From: JBFMHP01 sp040752855 | GTDB lineage: Bacteria > Pseudomonadota > Gammaproteobacteria > RBG-16-57-12 | Reading direction: 5' to 3' | DNA length: 64,000 nucleotides | NCBI GenBank assembly: GCA_040752855.1 | Contig: JBFMHP010000034.1 | Span: forward strand, 1 to 64,000 | Shown: piece after piece, positions 44,041 to 53,680 of the stretch | How positions within the stretch are numbered: position 1 is the first letter of the stretch | How the letters are laid out: every line of letters starts with the position of its first letter | Program-made: the position numbers and the translations under genes | The notes under the pieces: model-generated | Told to the model about the DNA's origin: nothing | Database searches by the model: none | Seen by the model: only the letters and a program-made list of their open reading frames with translations

Positions 44041-44706
44041 TCAAACCACCGGCCTCGGACCCGGCCCGATCCGTGACTGCTCGCCGCTCAATACCTGTAC
44101 CTGGACCTCAAAGACCTTCTTCTGATTTCCGGACTCGATACTGGCCACGATATGGCCTGACGCATGTTTGATGGCCCGCAGCGGCAGCGGCACTACATTG
44201 GCGCCTTCCTGGAGCGTGACATCCCAGGCGATTTCCCGTTGTCCGGGCAGGCTCGGGATCTCCAGATTCTCCGGAAGGAGGATTGAAAGGCGGGCGTGCT
44301 CGAACTGTTTAGGCGCGAAAAAAGCTATGTTGACGGTACTCTCCTGGTCCAAGCGGAGTACAACCTTCGAGATGTCTCCGTCCCCGGCCGGTTTGGTGGC
44401 CGGCAGCAGCCCCCCCACCACCAGCCATATCGCCAGGCCGGCGGCAACAGCCGTGCCGAAACCCGCCGCGAATCCATATGACCGTCTGCGTCGCGCCGCC
44501 CCCAGAAGCGCTTGCGCAGCAAAGCCCGGACGCATCGCGGGAGCAGGCATCCCCCTTAAAGCCGCCAACAGCTCCCGGTGCGCGTTCAAGGCTTGGTTAC
44601 AGTCATCACATCCCGCTGAATGGATCTCAACCGCCCGAGATTCCTCAGGAGGAAGGCTACCATCAACATAGTCGTCAAGCTGACCAATAAATTGCTTACA
44701 GTTCAT
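44041..44706 (-). CDS. membrane anti-sigma factor with zinc finger
   Basis: 221 residues. The N-terminal zf-HC2 motif is H29SAGC33DDC36. A membrane helix spans about residues 78-100, followed by a periplasmic domain of about 120 residues with no known family. Anti-sigma proteins of this type hold an ECF sigma factor at the membrane until a signal arrives. The start codon overlaps the sigma stop by one base (TAATG), so the two are coupled. Confidence 0.9.
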   Translation of the reverse strand: MNCKQFIGQLDDYVDGSLPPEESRAVEIHSAGCDDCNQALNAHRELLAALRGMPAPAMRPGFAAQALLGAARRRRSYGFAAGFGTAVAAGLAIWLVVGGLLPATKPAGDGDISKVVLRLDQESTVNIAFFAPKQFEHARLSILLPENLEIPSLPGQREIAWDVTLQEGANVVPLPLRAIKHASGHIVASIESGNQKKVFEVQVQVLSGEQSRIGPGPRPVV

Positions 44707-45284
44707 TACCGAGCCCCTTGCATGATGAATAACGCTTGACCCTCATTGATGGTTCCCTTTTTGAGCAAATCTTTTAATCGGTTGCGGCCGCGGTGCAGGC
44801 GCGACTTGAGGGTGCCGATCGGCACCTCCAGAATCCCCTCCAGCTCCGGCAGCGAATACGCCTCAATATCGTGCATGATCAACAGGATGCGATGTTCCTC
44901 GCTCATCTTGTCCAATGCCGCCTGGATCTCGCGCTGGAGTTCCGTGTATTCGAGCTGGTAGTCGGGCCGGTCGAGGTCGGCGGAGACCTCGAGGGATTCG
45001 TCCATGCCGTACTCGAGCGGCGAGCGCCGTTGCCGGCGATAGGCGTCGATATAGAGGTGATAGAGGGAGCGCACCAGCCAGGGTCCGAGCTTGTCCAGCA
45101 ACAGCAACTCCTGGTGCTTGGGGTAGAGCTTGACCAGCAGGTCCTGCACCAGATCCTCGGCATCGTGCTGGGTACCGCAATAACGAAAGGCCAAACGATA
45201 GAGCTGCTCGACATGCGGGGCGAGCAGCTCCTCGAAGCTGGGTTGTGCTGCGCTTTTGAAGCGCGAAAAGAGACCGATCTTCAT
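44706..45284 (-). CDS. ECF-family RNA polymerase sigma factor
   Basis: 192 residues. Region 2 (about 20-85) has YRLAFRYCGTQHDAEDLVQDLLVKLY; region 4 (about 125-175) has LLIMHDIEAYSLPELEGILE and VPIGTLKSRLHRGRNRLKDLL. It directs RNA polymerase to an extracytoplasmic stress regulon. The coupled downstream gene is its anti-sigma, and the Asp/Arg-rich exported protein follows. The signal is not known. Confidence 0.95.
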   Translation of the reverse strand: MKIGLFSRFKSAAQPSFEELLAPHVEQLYRLAFRYCGTQHDAEDLVQDLLVKLYPKHQELLLLDKLGPWLVRSLYHLYIDAYRRQRRSPLEYGMDESLEVSADLDRPDYQLEYTELQREIQAALDKMSEEHRILLIMHDIEAYSLPELEGILEVPIGTLKSRLHRGRNRLKDLLKKGTINEGQALFIMQGAR

Positions 45285-45415
45285 GCCATTGGCTTGGTGG
45301 CGACGCCCGACGGGAATCGTCGACTCAGTTGCTCAGTTTTTCAGGATATAGGCTTTTACCGGCTCGCTCAATCCGCGGTCATGCCGCAGGCGGGATAGGC
45401 GCGACGCACGGCGGC

Positions 45416-46033
45416 TCAGCCCACCTCGTCCAGCTCGCGCTGGCGGAACTTCGCGCCCAATTGCTCGGCGAGCTGCCGACTCAGGGCCATGTCCACGCCT
45501 TCCAGGCCGTTGATCGCGGTGACGGTCACATCGGGAATTTGCCGGCTGGCGCTCTTGATGAATCCCATCAGTGACTGATAGGCGCCGGCCTTGAGCGGGC
45601 GACAGTGGCGGCTGTACGTGATCTCGTCATGGGCGTTGAGCGAGATCGACAAGGCATCGACCTTGCCCTTGAGTTCAGGCGGGATGTCGCGACCGTAGAC
45701 CAGGCTGGCCAGACCGTCGGTATTCACGCGTATCCTCGCGCCCTGGGCCTTGAGCTGCTCGGCCACTTGCAACAGTACCGCCAGGCGCAGCGTCGGCTCG
45801 CCCAGGCCGCAGAAGACGATCTCCTTATAGGGCGCAGGATCGCCCACCGCCGCGAGAATCTCCCCCGCGCTGGGTTCGTGCCGTGTGCGCAGGCTGTAAC
45901 CCTGCACCTCCCAGATCTTGTTGAACTTGGGACAAAAGGCGCAGCGCAGCGTGCAGCGGTTGGTGATATTGAGATAACAATTGCCGTGCAACTGATAGGC
46001 GATGATCGGCTTGTCGGCGACTTGTGTTTGCAT
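45416..46033 (-). CDS. radical SAM protein (TatD-linked type)
   Basis: 205 residues. The 4Fe-4S motif is C27TLRC31AFC34, followed by FCGLGEPTLR, the GGE-like motif of radical SAM enzymes. Overall it fits the small family often found beside tatD genes. No tatD is visible here. Reaction unknown. I chose the ATG at 46033 over a GTG four codons upstream; neither has a strong ribosome site. Confidence 0.82.
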   Translation of the reverse strand: MQTQVADKPIIAYQLHGNCYLNITNRCTLRCAFCPKFNKIWEVQGYSLRTRHEPSAGEILAAVGDPAPYKEIVFCGLGEPTLRLAVLLQVAEQLKAQGARIRVNTDGLASLVYGRDIPPELKGKVDALSISLNAHDEITYSRHCRPLKAGAYQSLMGFIKSASRQIPDVTVTAINGLEGVDMALSRQLAEQLGAKFRQRELDEVG

Positions 46034-46159
46034 GATATATGTCACTCAGAATTTTATTGAGTCGAAACCATGTTACGACCGGAACCCGCGCGGTTCTACC
46101 CGCCGCAGTTTTCTGCTTTACTTTACTTTATATAGAAATACCTACAGTCAGGCAAACCC

Positions 46160-46672
46160 ATGCAGGATATATCAAAGCTCAAACTCGGGGAAAGTGACGC
46201 GCGCCTCAAATTGGAGAGCAGCGAAGACAACCGCGCGGCGGCCCTCGCCCTGGCCAGCCAGGCGCGCCTCACGCTCGACATCTTCACGCCGGACCTCGAA
46301 AAACCGCTCTACGACACACCGGAATTCCTCCAGGCCGTCAAGCAGCTGGCCATCCGCCATGCGCGCACTCGCATCCGCATCCTGGTGCAGGATGCCACGC
46401 ACGCGGTGAAAAACGGCCACCGCCTGATCTATCTCGCCCAGCGCCTGTCGAGCAAGATCACCCTGCGCACCCCGAGCGCCGAATACAAGCCGCAGCGCCA
46501 GTGCTTTCTCATCGCCGACGGCATTGGCCTGATGAGGCGCATCGACGCCGAGCGTTATGAAGGCGCGCTGAATTTCAAGGCGCCCATGGAGGCCAAGGAA
46601 TACGAGAAATTCTTCGACGAGGTCTGGCTGCACAGCGAGATCGATCCGTATCTGCGCCGGCTGCATATTTAG
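46160..46672 (+). CDS. phospholipase D-like domain protein (DUF7931-like)
   Basis: 170 residues. LDIFTPDLEKPLYDTPEFLQAVKQLAIRH and RIRILVQDATHAVKNGHRLIYLAQRLSS resemble a PLD-like fold found at the C-terminus of some GNAT proteins, but the HxK catalytic motif is not complete, so it is probably non-catalytic. Its stop codon is directly followed by the pseudouridine synthase ATG, so the two are cotranscribed. A role in RNA metabolism is only inferred from that context. Confidence 0.65.
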   Translation: MQDISKLKLGESDARLKLESSEDNRAAALALASQARLTLDIFTPDLEKPLYDTPEFLQAVKQLAIRHARTRIRILVQDATHAVKNGHRLIYLAQRLSSKITLRTPSAEYKPQRQCFLIADGIGLMRRIDAERYEGALNFKAPMEAKEYEKFFDEVWLHSEIDPYLRRLHI

Positions 46673-47539
46673 ATGAACGACCAGCCCCAGAAGAAATTCT
46701 CACTTGCCTTGACCATCGATGCCGCGAGCGCCGGCACCGCCTGCGACATCCTCGCGGCGCGCAGCGGCCTGAGCAAACTGCAAGTCAAAGACGCCATGCT
46801 CAAAGGCGCGGTGCGCCTGATTCAAGGCCGGCAGCAGCGCGTGCTGCGCCGCGCCAAGGCTGAACTTAAACCCGGCGACCGCGTCGAGCTGCACTACGAT
46901 GCGGCGATCCTCGCCCTCGACCCGCCGCGCGCCGCGTGCCTGGCCGACGAGCAGCGCTACAGCCTTTGGCACAAGCCGCCGGGACTGCTGACCCAGGGCA
47001 GTCTGTATGGCGATCATTGTTCCTTGCTGCGCCAGGCCGAGAAACATTTCACCCCGCCGCGCGCGGCGCTTCCGGTCCATCGCCTCGACCGCGAAGCCTG
47101 CGGACTGGTGCTCATCGCCCACGACCGCGAGTCGGCCGCCAAGCTCTCGCAGCTGTTTCAGGACAAGGCCATCGCCAAGTTCTACCAGGTAAAGGCCACA
47201 GGGCGTTTCGCAGCGCCACGCGGTGACATCGAGCAAGCCCTCGACGGCAAACCCGCGCGCACCGAATACGAAGTGCTCGACTATGATCCGGAGACCGACA
47301 TCAGCACCCTGCGCGTGCAACTGCACACCGGGCGCAAGCACCAGATCCGCCGCCACCTCGACGCCATTGGACACCCGGTGCTCGGCGATCCCGCCTATGG
47401 CAGCGGCAACAAGCATCCGGCCGGCTTGCAGCTCGTCGCGGTCGAACTCGCCTTCACCTGCCCGCTCACCGGAAGACCGCGCCACTATCGCCTGCCCGCC
47501 GAATATTTTCCGGGCGATCACTCGGCGGCCGCCGCATGA
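46673..47539 (+). CDS. RluA-family pseudouridine synthase
   Basis: 288 residues. An S4-like N-terminal domain (VKDAMLKGAVRLI, LKPGDRVELHY) precedes the catalytic domain with the motif HRLDREACGL, catalytic Asp D139. LHTGRKHQIRRHLDAIGHPVLGDPAYG is the second conserved block. It isomerises a uridine in rRNA or tRNA; which one is not clear. It has no in-frame gap to its upstream gene and overlaps the next one by four bases. Confidence 0.9.
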   Translation: MNDQPQKKFSLALTIDAASAGTACDILAARSGLSKLQVKDAMLKGAVRLIQGRQQRVLRRAKAELKPGDRVELHYDAAILALDPPRAACLADEQRYSLWHKPPGLLTQGSLYGDHCSLLRQAEKHFTPPRAALPVHRLDREACGLVLIAHDRESAAKLSQLFQDKAIAKFYQVKATGRFAAPRGDIEQALDGKPARTEYEVLDYDPETDISTLRVQLHTGRKHQIRRHLDAIGHPVLGDPAYGSGNKHPAGLQLVAVELAFTCPLTGRPRHYRLPAEYFPGDHSAAAA

Positions 47540-47922
47540 GCCATCTCAAGATCATCGCCTACGACATGCCCGCGACGCAGCTCGGGGAAATCCACGGCAA
47601 ATTCGTGCAGCTGTTCATCGCCGGCGTCGAGCATCTGGTCTTCATGCCCAAGACCACACAGCCCTACCACAACCTGATCCTGGGACAGTTTTGCGCGGAA
47701 CAGCGCATCGCCTGCCGTTGGGAGGATGGAACGCTGATCATCGATCAGCCGGACATCGAGGTGCGCGGCGACGGCAAGTTCATCCTCGATCATGGGGCGC
47801 GCCGCCTGACGCTGCATGACAATTCGCAGGTCTATGGGCGCTTTGACGAGACCGGACTCGTGGAGCGGATCAAAGACAGCGCACATCCCTGGCGCGGTTA
47901 TCACATCGTCATCACGGACTGA
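47536..47922 (+). CDS. hypothetical protein coupled to the pseudouridine synthase
   Basis: 128 residues. I do not recognise a family. It is mainly beta-strand-like, with a central FMPKTTQPYHNLILGQFC and YGRFDETGLVERI. The start overlaps the stop of the RluA-type gene (ATGA). The three genes from 46160 form a compact unit. Confidence 0.7.
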   Translation: MSHLKIIAYDMPATQLGEIHGKFVQLFIAGVEHLVFMPKTTQPYHNLILGQFCAEQRIACRWEDGTLIIDQPDIEVRGDGKFILDHGARRLTLHDNSQVYGRFDETGLVERIKDSAHPWRGYHIVITD

Positions 47923-47928
47923 GCCGGT

Positions 47929-48348
47929 TCACTGAACGCCGTGTTGCGCCAGAAACATCGCCGTGACGTAGTCCATGGTCTCCAGGTGATTGACGAACCA
48001 CTTCGGCACGGTCTCACCCACATAATGCTTGAGGCGCGCCGGATCGCGCGCGGCGTTCCAGGCGGTCAGCTCCGCCTCCATCTCGGCCAGCACACGCTCA
48101 TGCTCGCCGCGATGACAGTGATAGGGCGGAAAATCATATTGCTCCATCAACGCCTGTTCCTGCGCGAAATGCGCGCGGCTGTGCGCCAGCACCTCTTCGA
48201 AGGCATGGGCAACGCGCTCCGCGCCGCTGTTTGCCTGCTCATAGGAAGCCAGCTGCGCGGACAGTTCGTTGAGCAGCAGCATGAGCTTCGTATGGTCATC
48301 ATTCATGAAGCCCACGGCGACCCTGGGCATGTGGTTGAAATCGATCAT
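47929..48348 (-). CDS. bacteriohemerythrin
   Basis: 139 residues. The diiron ligands fit H19, H60, E64, H79 or H83, H121 and D126 (NDDH, HFAQE, HCHRGEH, HLETMD). It reversibly binds oxygen and may deliver it to oxidases or sense it. GGAGGCCGC precedes the ATG closely. It is adjacent to, but separate from, the squalene/phytoene synthase gene upstream on the same strand. Confidence 0.93.
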   Translation of the reverse strand: MIDFNHMPRVAVGFMNDDHTKLMLLLNELSAQLASYEQANSGAERVAHAFEEVLAHSRAHFAQEQALMEQYDFPPYHCHRGEHERVLAEMEAELTAWNAARDPARLKHYVGETVPKWFVNHLETMDYVTAMFLAQHGVQ

Positions 48349-48437
48349 GCGGCCTCCGGAAGAAGGATTGGCTTACTGATCATTGAAGCGCTGATCAAGG
48401 ACTTTGGCATTGATCCAGATCAAGCCACTGGCGATCG

Positions 48438-49505
48438 TCACACGAGGCGCGGGCGTATGTTCTCATGCAACCGCCGCAGCCAGCGGCGCAGCAGATGATT
48501 GGAAAAAACCGTAACAAATGATTTAAGCATGATCCCGTACACCTCGGCGCGCCGAATCTTGACCGGCTGCGCGGCGCCGAGATAGTGCGGATGAGCGGCC
48601 AGGCGGGCAAGCGTCTTCAATCCGATGAGCATCGGCCACAAGGCCGCGAGCCGCAGACGCACGCAGCGGCGCGGAATGGCCAGGGCATAGGCCTCGGCAT
48701 CGCGGTAGTACCTAAGCGCCACCCCGATCCAGTGCGCGAGCAGTGGGCGCGCGGCCGCGGCGCTGGAGGCATCGAGCAGCATGCCGGGCGTCAATCCCCG
48801 CGCCGCGAGCTGTGTTTGCGGCAGATAACAGCGCTTGAGGGCCAAATCGGCCCGGATATCGCGCAGCACGTTGGTCAGCTGCAAGGCCTTGCCGTAGTGG
48901 ATACCGAGGGCGGTGTACTGTTGCGCATCCCACCGCCGCAAGGCAGGCGCATGGCGCATGCTGACGCGCGTCCAGAACTCGCCAACGCAACCGGCGACCA
49001 GATACGTGTAGCGCTCCAGTTCCTCCGGCGCACGCAGCGCCTTCACGACATCTTGGCCTGCACCGAAATATTCGAGATCCCACACCATGCCCTCGATCAA
49101 GGTAGCGAGCACCGCGCGCACATCGGCTTGATCAGGTTCGGGCAGGCCGCGCAGCAGCGCGAGAACCTCATCGATGCGTGCGAGCAAGGCACGTTCGCCG
49201 CGGAGGGATTGAACCGTATCGCTACTGGCCGGCCAAGGCTGCGGCACGGCACCCAGCCACTGGAATTCACGCAGTAACCGCAGGCGCTGGTCAGCGGGGA
49301 TCAGGGTGGTATCGGCAATGGTATCGGCCGCCCGCGCCAGCAGATAGGCGACCCCGACCACCGCGCGCATCCCTGCCGGCAGCGCCCGGATGGTGAGATA
49401 AAACGAGCGGGAAACGTCTTTGAGGATCGCATTCAGCGTCGGCGCGTGTGAGCGATCCCCCGCGACCGGCGGCTTGAGTTTGGAGTAAGACGAGGAATCG
49501 GACAT
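48438..49505 (-). CDS. squalene/phytoene synthase family protein
   Basis: 355 residues. The two Asp-rich motifs that bind diphosphate through magnesium are D61TIAD65 and NVLRDIRAD (about residues 212-220). GVAYLLARAADTIADT, YTYLVAGCVGEFWTRV and GIHYGKALQLTNVLRD are standard. It joins two prenyl diphosphates, most likely farnesyl diphosphate to squalene for hopanoids, though phytoene synthesis cannot be excluded; no hpn or crt gene is nearby. The ATG at 49505 is used; an upstream TTG has no support. Confidence 0.88.
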   Translation of the reverse strand: MSDSSSYSKLKPPVAGDRSHAPTLNAILKDVSRSFYLTIRALPAGMRAVVGVAYLLARAADTIADTTLIPADQRLRLLREFQWLGAVPQPWPASSDTVQSLRGERALLARIDEVLALLRGLPEPDQADVRAVLATLIEGMVWDLEYFGAGQDVVKALRAPEELERYTYLVAGCVGEFWTRVSMRHAPALRRWDAQQYTALGIHYGKALQLTNVLRDIRADLALKRCYLPQTQLAARGLTPGMLLDASSAAAARPLLAHWIGVALRYYRDAEAYALAIPRRCVRLRLAALWPMLIGLKTLARLAAHPHYLGAAQPVKIRRAEVYGIMLKSFVTVFSNHLLRRWLRRLHENIRPRLV

Positions 49506-49651
49506 GCGGCGCAAGACGGTGGATAGGCCCCTACCTTACCACGAATTGCGCCGCCTCGCGTGTGGGTAAAACGCCGGGCGTGCGCTTACGGGATCGACAC
49601 CGCATCACCCGACATCCCAACCTGCGCAAAGCGGCCGGAGCCCGCCGCGCA

Positions 49652-52600
49652 TCAGTCCGCATATGCCGGCATATCCACCAGCGATTCCTTGGGCGCGGCC
49701 GGTTCGGCCGCGGCACTTGCCTCGACGGGCGCCGCTTCGCCCTTCGGCTCTTCCACGGCTTGCGCGGGCACCGGCTTCTCGGCCGCCGTCGGTGCGACGT
49801 GCTCGACAGCAGCCGGTGCGGGCGCCGCCGCTTCGGGCGCCTTGGGCGGATGGATTTCCTCCTTCACCGCCGGCGCGCTGGGCGGCAGCGTTTCCGCGGC
49901 CGGTTTAACCGGCTGGGCAACTGACATTGAATTGGTGCGTGGCGCGGTCTCCTGCGGTGCGCCGACCGGCGCCCCCGGCGACTTCGGCGCCGCCGCACCC
50001 GCAGCGGGCTGAGCGCTCGTCTGCTTGGGCGCAGCGACGGCACTCGTCGCCGGCGCGACCTTGGACACTGGCTTTTCCACCGGCGCGCGCGCCTCGCTCG
50101 CCACGGGCTTTTTCGCGGCCTCCGCCGGTTTGGCCGCGGGCTTGCTGACCGGCTCCGGCACAGGAGGCGCCAGCGGCGGCGCAACCGCCTCATCCGCGAT
50201 CACGTGTTCCTTGACCAGGGTTTCCTTCAAGTCCTCGTTGAGCAGGTTGGCATCGACTTGGACCAGGCGCCAGACGCCGAAGGCGACACCGATCGCCACC
50301 GCCCCGAGCGCCAGATACTTGACCTTGGCGAACAGGCCGGAGCCCGCATCCTGCTCCTTGGATTTCTGAAACCGCGCACGCAATTCGGCCAGTTGCACCT
50401 CCTCCGCGAGCTTGTCTTGCATGCGCTCTGCCGCCGGTGCGGCCGGCTCGGACGGCGGTGCGATCTTCTGCGCCGGCGGCGGGTCGGCCGGAACCACTTT
50501 CAACCGATCCTGGCGGGCATCGCGCATCTGCAGCAACGATTGGGAAAAATCGTCGCCCCGATTGCCGACCGGGGCCTTGGCCGCGACATCACGCTGCTTG
50601 CGCAATTCCTTGAGCTCCGCCACCGCATCGGCGAGCTTCTGCTTGGCCGTTTCCGCTTCGTTGCGATGAAACTCGAAGTCCAATTCCAGCTCGCGCTTGG
50701 CTTGGAGCGCCGCGTCGGCGCGCGCGCGCTCATGGTCCAGTTTTTCCTGCCAGGCGGCGCGCGCCGCCTCGATATCCTCCCGCGCGCCGGCGGCGGTGCG
50801 CGCCTGCGCCTCGCGCCATTGCTGCTCGGCCTGCTCGAGCTTGCGGCTCAGATCGGCGGCATTGCTTTCCAGGCCCGCCACTTGCTGCGCGCGCGACTTG
50901 AGCTCGTGCTCGAGCTTGTCGATGGTTGCGCGATATTCCTCGATCTCGGCCTCATCCGCCGCCGCGCCGCCCGGGCCGGCCTTGGCCTTGAGTTTCTGCA
51001 CCTCGAAGGTCAGCTGCTGATTCTCCTTGGTCAATGCTTCGCGCGCCTTCTCGACGAACTCGCCCCACTGCACGGCGTTATTGCGGGCCTGCTCGCTTTC
51101 CTGCAAGCGCTGTTCGAGCTTGGCGGCCTCATCGCGCTTGACGCCCAATTCCTCCCGCGCGCGCGAGAGATCCTGGCGCAACACCTGCGCCTCGCCGCTC
51201 AAGGCGGCGACCTTGTGTTCAAGTTCCTGGTGCTTGTTCTCCAACGCCGTCACAGCCTCGCTGCGCTGCGCGATCGACTGTTCCAGCACGGCGATCTGCG
51301 CCTTGTACGCGGCGCTTTGACTCGCGAGCTCCGCGAGGCTGGCGTTCAGGCGCCCGAGCTCTTCGGCATGGCGCGCCGCCGCGGCCTGAATCTTGGCATC
51401 GGCCTCCGCCATCACGCTCTGCGCCGATCCGGCCTGTTTTCTGAGCGCCTCGAGCTCCTGCTCCTGCGTGACGCGCACGGTCTCCAGCTCGGCGCGTTCG
51501 GCGGCAAATCTCGTTTCCAGCTCGCCGATCCTCGCCAGATGCGCTGCGGCTTGCGCCTTGAGCACCGCGCTCTCCCGCCCGGCGGTATCGGCCAGGGCAT
51601 TGATCTCCGCGATCGTCGCGTTCAAATCGGCGATTTCACGCTGGCGGGTAGCGTGATCGCGTTGCAGCTGCTCGATCTGCGCGGCCAACGCGGTGTTCTT
51701 GTCTTGCAGCGGGCCATACGCGGCCAGCGCTGCCGCACGCTCCGCGTCCTTTGCCTTGAGGGCCTCCTGATACTGCGCATCGAGCGCGCCGATCTTCTGC
51801 GACATCTCGGCCTTGAGTATGCCGTAACGCGCCGCCTGCTCCTCGACCTGAGACTTGGCCTGCGCGAGCTGCGCCGCTAGCGCGTCCTTTTCCTGGTCGG
51901 CGGCGGTCTGCCCTTCGGCCAGCAGCTTGGCCTGCCTGCGCTCATCGTCGAGTTGCTTCTGCAGTTCGGCGACGCGGCCTTTTTCGCGTGCGAGCTGCTC
52001 GTTCAGTGCATCGCTGCGCGCCTCCAGCTCGGCGACCCGGCTTTCCTTTTCGGCCAAGAGCATGCTCTGTTCCTTGCTTCCCTGCTCATTGCGCTGGGCG
52101 CTGGCGAGCTCTCCCACCATGGCGGCGATGCGCGCCTCGAGGGCCTGCACCTTGGCCTGCGCTTCCCGTTCGCGCTGGGTCGCCGCATCGAGCTCGCGCT
52201 CTTTTTGCTGGAGCTGACCGGCCTTGCCGTTCGCCTCCGCCTGGAGTTCGCCGCGCAGGGCCTGCTTTTCAGCCTCGGCCTGAGCCTTGTAGGTCGCGAA
52301 CACCGCTTGCAGCTGCTGCATTTCCGCGCGCAGTTTGTCTTGCGCAGACTGCGCCTGCGTCAGCTCGTTCTGAAGCTTTTGCGCCTGCTCCTGCGCCGCG
52401 CCATCCGCGGATTGGCCGGACTTGGTCGCCCGCTCTTCCGCCAGGTCCTGCTGGTATTTGATGTAGTCGATTTCTTTCTTGAGCGTGGCGATCTCGTCTT
52501 GCAGCTTGTCGCGCTCCTTCTCCAGGTTGCTGGCGTAGAACATCGCCTCGGCGAACTTTCGTTCGGCGCGCAGCAACGGATCGTTGGCCGGCGCCGGCGG

Positions 52601-53680
52601 GGCTTCCGCCGACTTGGCTGTGGCGCCGCCCGGCTGCGCATCGGAGCGCTGTCCGGCGACGCCGTCCTTGAGCACATACACGACCAATCCCTTCTGGCTC
52701 AGCAGAAAGGCGGCCACCGAACTCTTCTTGCCGTCCTCACATACCGCGATGTATTTCTTGCCGCGATCGAGGGTGTGTTCCTTCTGGCGCACGACGGCCA
52801 GCGGCATGTTGATGCCGAGCGGATTCTTCTTCGCCACTTCCGGATCGCGGATATCGAGCACGACGCCGCCCTTGTCCTTGAGCGCCATCGCGTCGTTGTA
52901 GGTCAGGTATTTGACGAACGAGCCCTTGATAAGGCGCATGAAATCGTTGTGCTTGAGGCGCAACAGCTGTCCGTCTTCGAGCATGCGCACCGTGGCGCTG
53001 CGCGGATTGTTGGCGATCAGCGCCTCTTCGCCGAAGGCCTCGCCCGGCCCCAGCACGGCCAGCTGCACCTCCGGGGCGCCTTTTTCCGGGCGCCGCGAGA
53101 CGCTGCACCGCCCCTTGGTGATGATGTAATAGTGGTTCTCGATCTCGCCTTGCTTGACGACCGTCTCGCCGTTTTTGAACTCCACCGGCTCCACGCAACT
53201 CATCAATGCCTGGATGCTGTCCGGGGGCAGCTTGAGCAGGCCCTGATTCATCAGGATGCCCCCCATCCAGTCTCCGCCTTCGGACATCTGAATCTCATCG
53301 ACCTGCAAGCCGCCGCCGTCGGACCAATTGGCCAGAAAATCATAGAGGCCGGCATCGACGAACAACACGGTCGTGCCCGCAGCCTTCACCTTCGCGGTGT
53401 ACTGACGCTCGCCCGCCTGGACAATAGGCTCGCGGCAGCGCTTGTCCTGCGCCGTGATCTTCTCGACCACGCTGGTCTTGTCCATGAAATCGATGGCGCC
53501 GCTGAGCAGATAGACCAGGTGGTTATCGTTGTCGCCTGCCTTGAAAACCAGCTCGCCTGACTTGAATTCACGAATCACGGACTTGCTGGCCAACTCCTGC
53601 AATTTCCCTCGCTCCAGCCGGTTGAGCGGGGAGAGGTTGGACATGATCGAAATATCTTCAAGCTTGGATGCTGCACCCAT
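49652..53680 (-). CDS. giant cNMP-binding, rhodanese and coiled-coil membrane protein
   Basis: 1342 residues. Order: a cyclic nucleotide-binding domain (about 13-115), a second one (about 160-255, GPGEAFGEEALIANNPRSATV), a rhodanese domain (about 258-350) with a possible active-site C314 in CEDGKKS, roughly 700 residues of Ala/Gln/Glu/Arg-rich coiled coil, a membrane helix (about 1121-1140), and an Ala/Pro/Glu-rich tail of about 200 residues. GAGGAACATCCCG supports the ATG at 53680. I know no characterised protein with this combination. It stands alone. The second cNMP domain keeps a good phosphate-binding cassette; the first is degenerate. Confidence 0.82.
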   Translation of the reverse strand: MGAASKLEDISIMSNLSPLNRLERGKLQELASKSVIREFKSGELVFKAGDNDNHLVYLLSGAIDFMDKTSVVEKITAQDKRCREPIVQAGERQYTAKVKAAGTTVLFVDAGLYDFLANWSDGGGLQVDEIQMSEGGDWMGGILMNQGLLKLPPDSIQALMSCVEPVEFKNGETVVKQGEIENHYYIITKGRCSVSRRPEKGAPEVQLAVLGPGEAFGEEALIANNPRSATVRMLEDGQLLRLKHNDFMRLIKGSFVKYLTYNDAMALKDKGGVVLDIRDPEVAKKNPLGINMPLAVVRQKEHTLDRGKKYIAVCEDGKKSSVAAFLLSQKGLVVYVLKDGVAGQRSDAQPGGATAKSAEAPPAPANDPLLRAERKFAEAMFYASNLEKERDKLQDEIATLKKEIDYIKYQQDLAEERATKSGQSADGAAQEQAQKLQNELTQAQSAQDKLRAEMQQLQAVFATYKAQAEAEKQALRGELQAEANGKAGQLQQKERELDAATQREREAQAKVQALEARIAAMVGELASAQRNEQGSKEQSMLLAEKESRVAELEARSDALNEQLAREKGRVAELQKQLDDERRQAKLLAEGQTAADQEKDALAAQLAQAKSQVEEQAARYGILKAEMSQKIGALDAQYQEALKAKDAERAAALAAYGPLQDKNTALAAQIEQLQRDHATRQREIADLNATIAEINALADTAGRESAVLKAQAAAHLARIGELETRFAAERAELETVRVTQEQELEALRKQAGSAQSVMAEADAKIQAAAARHAEELGRLNASLAELASQSAAYKAQIAVLEQSIAQRSEAVTALENKHQELEHKVAALSGEAQVLRQDLSRAREELGVKRDEAAKLEQRLQESEQARNNAVQWGEFVEKAREALTKENQQLTFEVQKLKAKAGPGGAAADEAEIEEYRATIDKLEHELKSRAQQVAGLESNAADLSRKLEQAEQQWREAQARTAAGAREDIEAARAAWQEKLDHERARADAALQAKRELELDFEFHRNEAETAKQKLADAVAELKELRKQRDVAAKAPVGNRGDDFSQSLLQMRDARQDRLKVVPADPPPAQKIAPPSEPAAPAAERMQDKLAEEVQLAELRARFQKSKEQDAGSGLFAKVKYLALGAVAIGVAFGVWRLVQVDANLLNEDLKETLVKEHVIADEAVAPPLAPPVPEPVSKPAAKPAEAAKKPVASEARAPVEKPVSKVAPATSAVAAPKQTSAQPAAGAAAPKSPGAPVGAPQETAPRTNSMSVAQPVKPAAETLPPSAPAVKEEIHPPKAPEAAAPAPAAVEHVAPTAAEKPVPAQAVEEPKGEAAPVEASAAAEPAAPKESLVDMPAYAD

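Noticed and set aside
50204..51880. 558-residue plus-strand open frame and a further one at 51953-53560
   Set aside because: Leu/Arg-rich shadows of the coiled-coil gene; repeated codons on the other strand keep these frames open by chance.
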